Of a stretch of 22,500 nt of DNA, positions 1 through 8,829 are shown piece by piece. The position numbers and the translations under genes were made by a program. This DNA comes from Glandiceps talaboti. Its lineage: Eukaryota > Hemichordata > Enteropneusta > Spengelidae. Position 1 is the first letter of the stretch. Every line of letters begins with the position of its first letter. The stretch lies in NCBI RefSeq assembly GCF_964340395.1, contig NC_135567.1:16947806-16970305 (forward strand), read 5' to 3'. Below the pieces are notes generated by a model. It worked only from the letters and a program-made list of their open reading frames with translations, ran no database searches and was not told the DNA's origin.

Positions 1-1716
1 CATTTAAGCAATCATGACCCCAGAATCCTTCAGGGCATGGCTGATCACACAACGGCCCTCTCCAGCCTTCTCGACACGTGCATTCACCTGTAATAGGGTC
101 ACAGGTCATAGAGTTTTGACATTGGCAGGTTTCCTCACAGAATTCTCCATGGTAACCAGCCGTGCATGGATCTGAGCAATCATTACCCTTCCATCCAGGT
201 CCACACAGGCAAGTGCCATCTATGTGATTACACGTGCCACCATTTTGACAATTACAAGCAGTCGCACAATTTACACCAAAACGCCCCTCTGGACATGGTA
301 ACTCACACAGATCACCTCTCCAACCAGCAATGCAAGTACACGATCCATCGACATTGTGGCATAGCCCCCCATTCTGACATAAACATCGCTCTCTACAGTT
401 GAGCCCAAATAAACCAGGAACACACGGAAGATCGCATTTAAGTCCTTGCCAACCTGCCCGGCAACTACATGTTCCAGTGATATGGTTGCATACTCCTTCA
501 TTCATACAGTCACATTTTTGCTGACACTCTGCACCATAGTAGCCTTTCCTACATGAATCGGTGCAAGTATTTCCTTCCCAGCCAGGTTTACAGATACATG
601 AGCCGTCGACATTATCACATCTAGCATCATTCTCACAGTTACACTCCCGAGCACAGTCTTGTCCAAATTTCCCCTCAGAACAAGGAAACGCACAAAGGTA
701 ACCATTCCAACCAGGTGCGCACTGACACTCACCAGATTGATCACAGGTGGCACCATTACGACATTGACAAGTGCGTGTACAGTCTTGCCCAAATGTACCA
801 ATCGGACACCTGGCACTGCAGACGTCACCTGTAAAACCAGGTGCACATGTGCAAGTACCATCAACATTATGACATTGGCCACTGTTGTCACACTGGCAAC
901 TTTCACTACACTTGTTGCCATAGAAACCAGCATCACATGGCAGGGTGCAATACTTCCCTTGCCAGCCATCCATACATGTGCAGGAACCAGTCTCTGGGTC
1001 ACACACACCAACGCTGTTTTGACCACACAGACACGGCTGATTACAACTACTACCATAATACCCAGGTGAACATCTGGTATTGCAACCAATCCCAGTCCAT
1101 CCAGCTCTACAAGTACAAACACCAGTCTCGTGATTACAGACACCATTAACACAACTACATGTCATAGCACAGTTGTCCCCATATGTTCCCTCTGGACACT
1201 GGTCCTGACATCTCTCACCAGTGTATCCAGGTTGGCAAGAACACGCACCGGTCACATGATTACAATTACCATTATTTTCACATGTGCATCTCATAGTGCA
1301 TTCTTCACCAAAGAATCCCCCTGAACATCTAACATGACACATCGACCCACGATACCCTGCAGGACACGTACAGGAACCATCCTTTGGATCACAATAGCTC
1401 CCATCCTGTTGACATTGACAACGAAGAGAACACCCAGCACCATAGGTACCAGTGTCACAAACATGCTCACATAGATCACCATGGTAACCAGGGAGGCAGT
1501 TACAAGTACCTGTGGTAGGGTCACAAGGTGCCTGGTTGTAACAATTACAACGACTTCCACACTCTCGACCATGGAAACCCTCATCACATTCCTGGTTACA
1601 GGTCATTCCCTTAAAACCATCATGACATTTACAAATACCGTTTGCTCTGTCACAATCTCCATGTTCGCAACTGCAGTCCTCACTGCAACCAAGTCCATAT
1701 TTCCCTTGTCGACATT
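1..1716 (-). CDS. Exon 5 of a MEGF10/Draper-like EGF-repeat receptor gene (partial, runs off left edge)
   Basis: The minus-strand frame starting with the AA at 1716-1715 (completing a GAA codon with exon 4) stays open for 571 codons to the window edge. It encodes 13 complete tandem laminin-type EGF repeats of about 42-45 residues, each with eight cysteines in the pattern CxxGxxGxxC..C.C..C..GxCxCxxGxxGxxC. A 14th repeat begins with PCPEGFWGHDC. The acceptor reads TTTCTTTTCCAG. Repeats of this kind form the stalk of MEGF10/11, PEAR1, SREC, Draper and CED-1, which bind apoptotic cells or matrix. No transmembrane segment or cytoplasmic tail is in view, so a secreted form or a MEGF6-like protein remains possible. 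A single exon of more than 1.7 kb covering all repeats is unusual compared with the many-exon vertebrate genes. Antisense and other-frame ORFs here are shadows of the repeats. Confidence 0.93.
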
Positions 1717-2146
1717 CTGGAAAAGAAAATGATATGTAAGCAGTAATATAGCGCCCCCTAGAAAACCAGTATTCTTTACTTTCGTTTACTGATAAGCGCC
1801 ATTCTAGGCTATTGTTGTACCTGTACACCAAACTCGTTTTACGACAGACCTTTTTACGGCATTAGTACAACACATGTCAGCACTGAAAAATAATATTATC
1901 ATTTTATTTATTTTATTTCATTCATTTTATTATTGTTATGTTAATTGTCTCAATGGAAAAACATGTTCTACTTTGTAAGAATGGCAGCCTATAAATACTT
2001 CAGTCTTGGAGGACATAAAAGTGGTCGCTAAGGGTTACTACAACAGTAGTAGTCCTGCTCAAGTGGTTTCAAGTAGGCTACTATACGAGTCGGGTTTAAT
2101 TGATCTTACCTCGATCACAGGTGTGCTATATTCAAAAAGGCCTTAC
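1717..2146 (-). other. Intron 4 of the EGF-repeat gene
   Basis: This phase-1 intron runs from donor GTAAGG (2146-2141) to acceptor TTTTCCAG (1718-1717). It contains a second copy of the exon 4 end with its donor (2105-2124) and a CTCF-core-like string, CTAGGGGGCGC, on the minus strand at 1761-1751. The remainder is AT-rich with no other coding signal. Confidence 0.85.
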
Positions 2147-2161
2147 CTCGATCACAGGTGT
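2105..2161 (-). repeat. Direct repeat duplicating a 5' splice site
   Basis: The 20-base string at 2142-2161, which holds the last bases of exon 4 plus its GTAAG donor, is repeated exactly at 2105-2124, 37 bp further into the intron. Both copies read CACCTGTGATCGAG|GTAAG on the minus strand. Reading from the first donor to the second passes an in-frame TGA, so use of the second donor would end the protein shortly after the first EGF domain. Confidence 0.9.
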
Positions 2162-2242
2162 CCCCTGTATAACCTGGAGGACATGAACAGTAGTTTGGTG
2201 CCGTACATATGCCGTTGTTCTGACACGCCATTTCACACACAG
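2147..2242 (-). CDS. Exon 4: single EGF domain of the MEGF10/Draper-like protein
   Basis: This 96-bp exon is symmetric (phase 1 at both ends), with acceptor ATAATCAACAG and donor GTAAGG. It encodes residues 99 (split codon) to 130 of the assembled protein. Cysteines fall at about residues 101, 105, 111, 117, 119 and 128, the six-cysteine EGF pattern CxxxCxxNGxCxxPxxCxCxPGYxGxxC. Joined to exon 3 it makes a proline after GVCA, and joined to exon 5 it makes a glutamate before CRQGKYG. In the MEGF10/Draper family one such EGF domain sits directly between the EMI domain and the laminin-type repeats. MEGF6 instead has several calcium-binding EGFs at this point, which are absent here. The exon is too short to show up as an ORF by itself, but frame, phase and family layout all agree. 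Confidence 0.92.
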
Positions 2243-2408
2243 CTGTTGATTATAAAATCAAATTTATGCATTACATAATAATTCGTACTTTCATATTTCT
2301 TCCAATCTTTCATCTTTTCTTTGCTGGCTTCTTAATTGGTATGTTTGTACAGTAATTAACCCTTTCAGGTTTTTGCAGACTAGTTTGTTATCCTTTCTTA
2401 GTGTGTTT

Positions 2409-2410
2409 GT

Positions 2411-2465
<55 letters not shown>

Positions 2466-2467
2466 TT
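2409..2467. repeat. (TTTA)n microsatellite
   Basis: About 14 tandem copies of TTTA, nearly perfect, inside intron 3. It is followed by AT-rich sequence (AATTAATAAATATAAATTAATAATTA). Confidence 0.97.
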
Positions 2468-2608
2468 ATAATGAATTAATAAATATAAATTAATAATTAT
2501 AGAAATGACAAATAAACTTCATTTATTGTGTTACTTCTTTATGTATTTTTGTACCTTCATGCCGTTGCCTCAGCTTTGGTCAATCTTTTTCAGTTATTTA
2601 TACATAAC

Positions 2609-2979
2609 TTAGGCCTAAAGCAATCATTGTTTGGTTCCGGTTACCCGACCCCACCTAGTTTTTCACTTCCAACCCTAAATTTATTTTACATATTCGAGAA
2701 AAAAATTGTGAAGTCTCACAAGCAATAGTAGATGCAGAAACTGATATCAACTTATTTAAAAAGACAATAAATTATAAAATATTTTTTTCCAATATGTAAT
2801 GGCTGTACATCTGATAGGAAGAAATAAATAAATAACACAGAGACCGTTTGGAAAACAATGGAAAACCTGAACTAGACACTAACACATAAAAAAAAATATA
2901 ATAAAATTGAATTGAAAATCTACCTACCCCACCTATTTTAAAATTGAGCGTAATCGGAACCACATTTTTTTATTAGGTC
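2609..2979 (-). mobile_element. Non-autonomous TIR element, copy A
   Basis: The element begins TTAGGCCTAA, then GGTTCCGGTTAC at 2633-2644. It ends with GTAATCGGAACC (2950-2961) and ATTAGGTCT, so its ends are inverted repeats with an outer AGGCCTAA-like part and an inner GGTTCCGRTTAC part. Its reverse complement aligns along its length with the element at 21095-21478, including shared internal strings such as CAGATGTACAGCCATTACA, GTTGATATCAGTTTC and GTCTCTGT. No transposase is encoded, so a MITE is the simplest reading. It is inserted in intron 3 of the EGF-repeat gene. Confidence 0.8.
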
Positions 2980-3047
2980 TTATATATCGTATCATTATAC
3001 AGTATATCAAATTTACTATCATCGTTTTTCAATTAACCTAAACTTAC

Positions 3048-3148
3048 GTGCGCATACTCCACGATCTTCTATGTAACCTTGACAACACGTCTCTCGGCGT
3101 ACTGGTTGTGTCTTCAAAACATCACCGACTGTCTCCTCATAGACTGGT
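3048..3148 (-). CDS. Exon 3: C-terminal half of the EMI domain
   Basis: This 101-bp exon begins after acceptor TTTTGACTTTTAG and ends at donor GTAAGT. It enters in phase 2 (its first base completes AGA with exon 2) and leaves in phase 1. It encodes residues 66-98: PVYEETVGDVL, then PVRRETCCQGYIEDRGVCA. The paired cysteines in xCCxGYxxxxGxC are the hallmark of the C-terminal end of EMI domains, and in MEGF10-type proteins this leads straight into the first EGF domain, as here. EMI domains mediate protein-protein contacts and multimerisation in extracellular proteins. The exon has no ORF of notable length outside the spliced context, so the call rests on splice sites, phase and motif together. 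Confidence 0.9.
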
Positions 3149-3512
3149 CTAAAAGTCAAAATACCGGAAGTCGTCTGTGAGAACGTTCAGTGACCCCATT
3201 TTTATGAGAACTTTGTGATCGGATCAGATTTCTACACCATGTTTGCATAAATGTTGATGTAGTAATTATTTCTATGAGTCTTCTCCCAAAATAAGGATAT
3301 ACATACCAAGAAATTACAACAGAAATAGAATTTGTTCGAAACATTTTCAGCGGGAAGTACGTCTTTCAGAACAAAGAATATTATGACGTCATTGTCAGCA
3401 GACGACAGTTTAAGTTACAGTTAATGCGACCACGTGTAACCAAACTGGGATTGTCTAAATTAATATGTTAAAAATTGATAAGAAGCAAACAGAATATTTG
3501 TGTCTGTCTGTA

Positions 3513-3572
3513 TGTGTGTGTGTGTGTGTGTTTGTTTGTTTGTTTGTTTGTTTGTTTGTTTGTTTGTTTGTT
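3513..3572. repeat. (TG)n/(TTTG)n compound microsatellite
   Basis: A short TG tract passes directly into about ten copies of TTTG within intron 2. The ORF over it, which reads as NKQT repeats in one frame, is a product of the microsatellite. Confidence 0.95.
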
Positions 3573-4341
3573 CTTTTTAAATATCCACGGAAAAATACAT
3601 TTTCTGGACTGAAATATTGTAATATCAACTTGTAACAATTAATACACAATAATTTTACAGTAAATGCACTCAGTCTGCAACAAAATTATGAAATTGAGTT
3701 ATATTTACGAATCATAAATTCTGTCAACATTACGAAAAATACATTTAAATAATTTCAACGAGAAAGTACGTTTTTTACCAAAAAAAATCTGCATTAGAAG
3801 AACTGACACATGTCAAGCAGTTTCAACCAAAATGTTCGTTGTTGAAGGACATTTCTCCTTCTTATATTGCAAATCACTTCAAATATTTCAGTAAGAATGT
3901 AATTTTCACTGAGACAGACGACATAAGCTACAGAAATTTTGACAACTATCGAATTTACAGTCTTAAATAAACAATAACACGTTTATCGTCATGTGACACG
4001 GTAGTCCAGACTGTTTTGACGACAGGAGTGGTTTGCTAACAAAACTGGCGGGAAAGATTTTAATCAAGCACTGTAGTCGCAACATGTTAGTGTAAACATC
4101 ATAACACATCGTTCTGCATTGTGGTAATATTATCCTACGACTTGAATCAAGTTTAGCTTTCTTATTCGTAACAAAGTCTCTAAGTTGAGCAAAATCTCTT
4201 TTTTGAATCTGTCACCATGTACAAGTTGAAACTGGGGTATCCGATTAAGAAACCACAATATATTTACTGAATATTGTTACAATACTAATAATTTTGTACA
4301 TGTTAATCAAAGGTCAATATTATCCATAAACCGTTCAGAAA

Positions 4342-4547
4342 GATGTTGAAATCGTGATAGCCGTTGAGGGCGCTGATTTTTGGTACCCACCTAAAATTCA
4401 ATTTGATGTGACGGATTTATCGTGTATACAACTACAAAAATACCCACATGTGATGCAATGCTGTTCACGGTGTACAATATTACCATTAAATTATTGTACC
4501 TAACAAAATATTTTTTTTAATTTTAGTTGCAGTTAGTGCAGCGTTAA
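4342..4547. repeat. Dispersed repeat R2, copy 1
   Basis: This stretch aligns in the same orientation with 17687-17908. Shared strings include GTTGAGGGCGCTGAT (GTTGAAGGCGCTGAT in the other copy), CAATTTGAT, GATGCAATGCTGTTCACGG, TTATTGTACCTAACAA and GCTAGTGCAGC-like ends. It lies in intron 2, about 70 bp from exon 2. No terminal inverted repeats or coding capacity were seen, so it is an unclassified interspersed repeat. Confidence 0.7.
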
Positions 4548-4613
4548 CATATAACTATAGCCAAAATACGATTTTAGATGGGGAAAACGCAGACGACACC
4601 ACAACGGTCTTAC

Positions 4614-4712
4614 CTGTATCTGTCGCATACGTCATTGTTCATATATCCACAACTCTCCGTATAATGAGACCAGGAAAATTCCATTGTTTCTTCTGCATTC
4701 CTTGAAATTATC
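4614..4712 (-). CDS. Exon 2: N-terminal half of the EMI domain
   Basis: This 99-bp exon (phase 2 in, phase 2 out) encodes residues 33-64 plus split codons. The acceptor is TTTCTTTAATTTAAAG with a pyrimidine-rich lead, and the donor is GTAAGA. The key stretch reads WSHYTESCGYMNNDVCDRYR, matching the EMI pattern of a cysteine after Y-T-x-S/T and a second one before basic residues. A second possible acceptor (TTTCAAG) lies 12 bp further in. It keeps the frame and would remove four residues (the first is partly encoded at the junction). The exon joins exon 1 through an AGG codon and exon 3 through an AGA codon. The four-exon join through the EMI and EGF domains has no stop, which strongly supports the model. 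Confidence 0.86.
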
Positions 4713-5299
4713 CTTTAAATTAAAGAAAAGGAATGACTAACATCTGATACTGACGACAATTTTCATTTATACAAAGTTGAGTAAAAAAATATATGTATGT
4801 TAACAATTCTCCACTCAGGCACGGATATGATTACTTGTTTGTCAGCAATCTGTAAAATTATGAGATGTTGATAGCGTTTCAGTGATCACGGGCGTCAAGC
4901 CAATGTACCCCAACGATAAGTAAAAAGGTAATTCAGGTGGTCAAAAGAAGGATAAAATTTTAATCGGGTCCGCACCCAAGCGAAGAGAATTGTTTACACA
5001 CGGACACCAAGCCAATGTACCGCAACGATATACAAATACAGATAAATAGGTACTACAGATAATCAAGACAATAAATTTAAAGTTTTGGTTCATTTTTCGA
5101 ATATATGAAATAGTGAAAAATAGCTAATTGGGTTTTCTGCATCACGTGACCCGAAAGTAGTGAAACTTTTGTCGATTTGTAGTCGGACCGCAAGTTAGTA
5201 AAAGTTCGATTCTATCGTTGTCTGGGTTTCCTCAACCCGTCTATATTTGTCTCAAATAGAATCGTTTAACACAATACTAAATCTGACATCGTTACTCAC
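4713..5299 (-). other. Intron 1 of the EGF-repeat gene, with a diverged local duplication
   Basis: This phase-2 intron runs from GTGAGT (5299-5294) to TTTAAAG. It includes two diverged direct repeats, 4888-4919 and 4998-5030, sharing CAAGCCAATGTACC-CAACGATA about 112 bp apart, which suggests an old tandem duplication. No other feature was recognised. Confidence 0.8.
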
Positions 5300-5394
5300 C
5301 TTTCATAGAAAATACATTTCCCCGTTTCTTGTCCCACAATCGACGGAATAAACAGAACTTGAAGACACACAACGACGAATATATTCCCGCGCAT
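5300..5394 (-). CDS. Exon 1: signal peptide and start of the MEGF10/Draper-like protein
   Basis: The coding start ATG at 5394-5392 has adenines before it (GAAAATGCG, A at -3). It begins MRGNIFVVVCLQVLFIPSIVG, a typical signal peptide with an arginine near the N-terminus and a hydrophobic core. Cleavage is likely before QETGKC. The cysteine at residue 27 would be the first EMI cysteine. The donor GAAAG|GTGAGT is close to consensus and leaves phase 2, matching exon 2. The frame extends upstream to another ATG at 5511, but that would bury the signal peptide behind about 40 mostly polar residues, so the inner start is preferred. The 5' end of the mRNA is not defined. A 152-bp (CT)n tract begins about 370 bp upstream. 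Confidence 0.85.
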
Positions 5395-5999
<605 letters not shown>

Positions 6000-6339
6000 T
6001 TATATAGTCTATAGTCCGCGGGGAAAGTAAATTCACAGACAAACAAAACTTTAAAAAGAGTTGGTGTTATGGCAACACACACGACATGGTGTAAGTTTAC
6101 ACAATGTCAAATTGTTGGTTTTAGTTCAGATTGGATAACACAATTCATGGGAATATAACAATTATTTTATCGCAAAAATATTATACAATGTATTTTACAA
6201 TGACCCTTTTACTAATGGTCACGGGTGAAAACAATGATGACTCGATTTTGTTTATTTTCAAAATGTACTCAATTTTTGTTAAGGGAGCGGGATACTTCTT
6301 ACCCGATACACTCTTCACTGTTTGTGACACAGACATGGG

Positions 6340-6540
6340 AATTTTTTTTATTTATTTTTTACTTATTTATTAACCATCCAACAGGCATTGCCCAATAACA
6401 GGAGGAAAGTTCAGTGTTAATGCAGGAGGAAACCGGAGTACCCGGGGAAAACCTGCGTGTTCGGTAGAGTCAAACTGAACGACACTCTTCTTACTTACAG
6501 CGTGGTAAATTTAATCAAACCCGCCCAAATCATTATACTA
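6340..6540 (-). mobile_element. Retroelement 3'-end fragment (unit 1)
   Basis: Read on the minus strand, it contains GGTTTTCCCCGGGTACTCC and GGTTTCCTCCTGC, then GGATGGTTAATAAATAAG with an A/T-rich simple tail. The string around CGGGTACTCCGGTTTCCTCC recurs in repeat families of many animal genomes. Together with the simple tail, it suggests a LINE or SINE 3' end. Family assignment needs a repeat-library search. Confidence 0.5.
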
Positions 6541-6712
6541 TGCTAACGATAACGTTAAGTGTAGAATTCTGACAATTTTAACTATTTCTCTCCACACAAT
6601 TCATAAATTCGCATAAATATCTATAAATACTATCTTATTTTATGTAAACACAGACTATTAATATCAATTTCCTCAAAGCCTTCATTGTCAGGTTTTGCCT
6701 ATATGAACGTAA

Positions 6713-6785
6713 GGGTCTGTGGCGCAACGGATAACGCGTCTGACTACGGATCAGAAGATTCCAGGTTCGAATCCTGGCAGGCTCG
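6713..6785 (+). tRNA. tRNA-Arg (anticodon ACG), copy 1
   Basis: This is a 73-nt intronless cloverleaf. The acceptor stem GGGTCTG pairs with CAGGCTC (two G-T wobbles) with discriminator G. D-arm GCG/CGC surrounds AACGGATAA. The anticodon stem TCTGA/TCAGA has loop CTACGGA, giving anticodon ACG. The T arm is CCAGG-TTCGAAT-CCTGG. The A box (TGGCGCAACGG) and B box (GGTTCGAATCC) are intact, and an oligo-T terminator follows 15 nt downstream. It would read CGN arginine codons after A34 is modified to inosine. An identical 73-nt copy lies in unit 2. Confidence 0.96.
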
Positions 6786-6799
6786 GGTACCCTTCAAAC

Positions 6800-6804
6800 T
6801 TTTT
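6800..6804 (+). terminator. Pol III terminator of tRNA-Arg copy 1
   Basis: TTTTT begins 15 nt after the tRNA discriminator base, as expected for RNA polymerase III termination. Confidence 0.8.
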
Positions 6805-7669
6805 AATTCATTGTGACAAAAGTGACAAATACTGTGATTTGTATGACTCGCGTAGATGACGATAAAACAAATTTTGTCCACAAAAAGTGAACATTTGTGA
6901 TTTTTATGACCGATCAGTTTTGCAACTTTGTCACATAATTTGATGTAGACGACCTATGTTATTATATTTTTCATTTCGTTAACGCTTCAGGGGGTAAACA
7001 TGTCTCTCAATGATTTTGTTCATATTTAAGATAAATTTACAGGAACATTGTCGTCTGCATGTTTTGGCGCCAAATCACTATTGAATATTGATCCCAAATT
7101 CTTTTGTTTGTCAGAAAATTCCTCCCGCAGAATAAGAACAGAGAGCTGATCAAACTTCCGTTCATATTTGTTAGAAGCTCACGTGACATTACAAAATAAT
7201 GTCGTCTGCGTCTTTTTCTTCCAAGTTTATTTGTGTCTATAAATATGTCTATATTTGTATTAAAATTTTGCTAATTCACACACTGACAGAAAACAAAGTA
7301 ATACCCTGTCCTGTACCTGGCAGTGCTTATATAGTCTATATTCCGCGGAGAAAGTAAATTCGCAGAGAAACAAAACTTTAAAAAGACGTTGGTGTTATTG
7401 CAACATACATACGACATGGTACAAGTTTACACATTGTCAAATTCTTGTTTTTAGTTCAGATTGAACACACAATTCAAGGGAATATAAAAATTATTTTATC
7501 GCAAAAATATTATTCTATGTATTTTACAATGAACCCTTCACTAATGGTCACGGGTGAAAACAATGACTCGATTTTGTTTATTTTCAAAATGTACGCATTT
7601 TTTGTTAAAGAAGCGGGATACTTCTTACGCGATACACTTTTCACTGTTTGTGACACAGACATGGGAAAA

Positions 7670-7880
7670 TTTTTTTTTTTTTTTTTCATTTATTTATTTT
7701 TTTTATTTATTTATTAGCCATCCAACAGGCATTGCCCAATAACAGGAGGAAAGTTCAGTGATAATGCAGGAGAAAACCGGAGTACCCGGGGAAAACCTGT
7801 GTTGTTCGGTAGAGTCAAACTGAACGACACTCTGCTTACTTACAGCGTGGTAAATTTAATCAAACCCACCCAAATCATCA
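7670..7880 (-). mobile_element. Retroelement 3'-end fragment (unit 2)
   Basis: Counterpart of the fragment at 6340-6540, carried along by the duplication. It has the same CCCGGGTACTCC core on the minus strand and a longer T-rich tract (plus strand) at the tail side. Confidence 0.5.
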
Positions 7881-8051
7881 TACTATGCTAACGATAACGC
7901 AGGTTTCTGATCATTTTTACTGTTTCTCTCAACACAATTCATAAATTCGCATAAATATCTATAAATACTATCTTATTTTATGTAAACACAGACCATTAAA
8001 TGACAATTTCCTCAAAATCTTTATTGTCGGGTTTTGCCTTTATGAATGTAA

Positions 8052-8124
8052 GGGTCTGTGGCGCAACGGATAACGCGTCTGACTACGGATCAGAAGATTC
8101 CAGGTTCGAATCCTGGCAGGCTCG
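8052..8124 (+). tRNA. tRNA-Arg (anticodon ACG), copy 2
   Basis: All 73 bases match copy 1, although the flanks have several substitutions, so the gene body appears conserved relative to its surroundings. Stems, boxes and the ACG anticodon are intact, and TTTTT follows 15 nt downstream. Both copies look functional. Confidence 0.96.
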
Positions 8125-8138
8125 GTTACCCTTCAATC

Positions 8139-8143
8139 TTTTT
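8139..8143 (+). terminator. Pol III terminator of tRNA-Arg copy 2
   Basis: TTTTT follows the tRNA at the same distance as in copy 1. Confidence 0.8.
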
Positions 8144-8829
8144 AATTCATTGCGCAACACTTCTCGTGTAGCTTTTGAAAATGATTAAAAAATATTTTTT
8201 TATGAAAGCAGTTTTTCGTATAACAACCTTCAACAAATATAACCATATGGAAAGATTTTGTTTTTTTAGCAAATTAGTTTTAATCCTTGTCTGTTCACAA
8301 ATTGTCTTATCGACCAAAAGTGAGAATTACTGTGATTTTTATGACTCGCGTAGGTAACAATGAAACAAATTTTGTCCACAAAAAGTGAACATTTGTGATT
8401 TTTATGACCGATCGGTTTTGCAACTTTGTCACATAATTGGATGTAGACGACCTATGTTATTATATTTTTCCATTTCGTTAACGCTTTAGGGGGTAAACAT
8501 GCCTTTCAATGATTTTGTTCATATTTAACATAAATTTACATGAACATTGTCGTCTGCATGTTTTGGCGCCAAATCACTATTGAATATTGATCCCAAATTC
8601 TTTTGTTTGTCAGAAAATTCCTCCCGCAGAATAAGAACAGAGAGTAGACCTAAAGCTGATCAAACCTCCGTTCATATTTATCAGAAGCTCACGTGACATT
8701 AAAACGAAATAATGTCGTCTGCGTCTTTTTCTTCAAAGTTTATTTGTGTCTGTAAATATGTCTATATTTGTATTACAGTTTTGCTAATTCACACACTGAC
8801 AGAAAACAAAGAAAAATACACTGTACCTG

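Larger units (their letters stand above)
2243..3047 (-). other. Intron 3 of the EGF-repeat gene
   Basis: This phase-1 intron (donor GTAAGT at 3047-3042) is largely filled by a (TTTA)n tract and a 371-bp terminal-inverted-repeat element, which ends only about 70 bp from exon 3. ORFs within it are AT-rich and lie in repeat sequence, so they are not treated as genes. Confidence 0.85.
3149..4613 (-). other. Intron 2 of the EGF-repeat gene
   Basis: This 1465-bp phase-2 intron runs from donor GTAAGA to acceptor CTTTTAG. It holds a (TG)n/(TTTG)n tract, one copy of a dispersed repeat (4342-4547), and three RCAGACGAY motifs (3398, 3914, 4589). One of these is 17 bp inside the donor, and one follows a TGACGTCA site (3384-3391). 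No coding exon is apparent inside it. Confidence 0.82.
6000..7326. repeat. Tandem segmental duplication, unit 1
   Basis: Starting at TTATATAGTCTATA, this 1.3-kb stretch is repeated directly at 7327-8829 with high identity, apart from small indels and one indel of about 170 bp downstream of the tRNA. Both units contain a retroelement fragment, a tRNA-Arg, TTTGGCGCCAAA and two GTCGTCTGC motifs in the same order. ORFs 6131-6373 and 7445-7717 are counterparts in the two units. They are AT-rich with no recognisable domain, so they are not called as genes. Confidence 0.93.
7327..8829. repeat. Tandem segmental duplication, unit 2
   Basis: Direct repeat of 6000-7326, ending near CTGTACCTGC, which matches CTGTACCTGG at the end of unit 1. 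It is longer than unit 1 mainly because of about 170 extra bases at roughly 8150-8325, between the tRNA terminator and the shared string ACTGTGATTTTTATGACTCG. ORF 8175-8357 lies mostly in that extra stretch and shows no recognisable domain. Confidence 0.93.

Noticed and set aside
502-1152. 216-codon minus-strand ORF and plus-strand ORFs (166-402, 659-1069, 841-1149, 1130-1324, 1291-1587, 1481-1732, 271-501) over the EGF exon
   Set aside because: They are other-frame shadows of the EGF-repeat coding frame. The real minus-strand frame has no stop in the window and shows regular eight-cysteine repeats.
2006-2278. Plus-strand 90-codon ORF
   Set aside because: It is antisense to the EGF exon 4 and its duplicated splice donor.
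6131-7742. Matching ORFs of 80, 90 and 62 codons in the two duplication units
   Set aside because: They are AT-rich, run into T-rich retroelement tails, have no domain, and their similarity follows from the segmental duplication.
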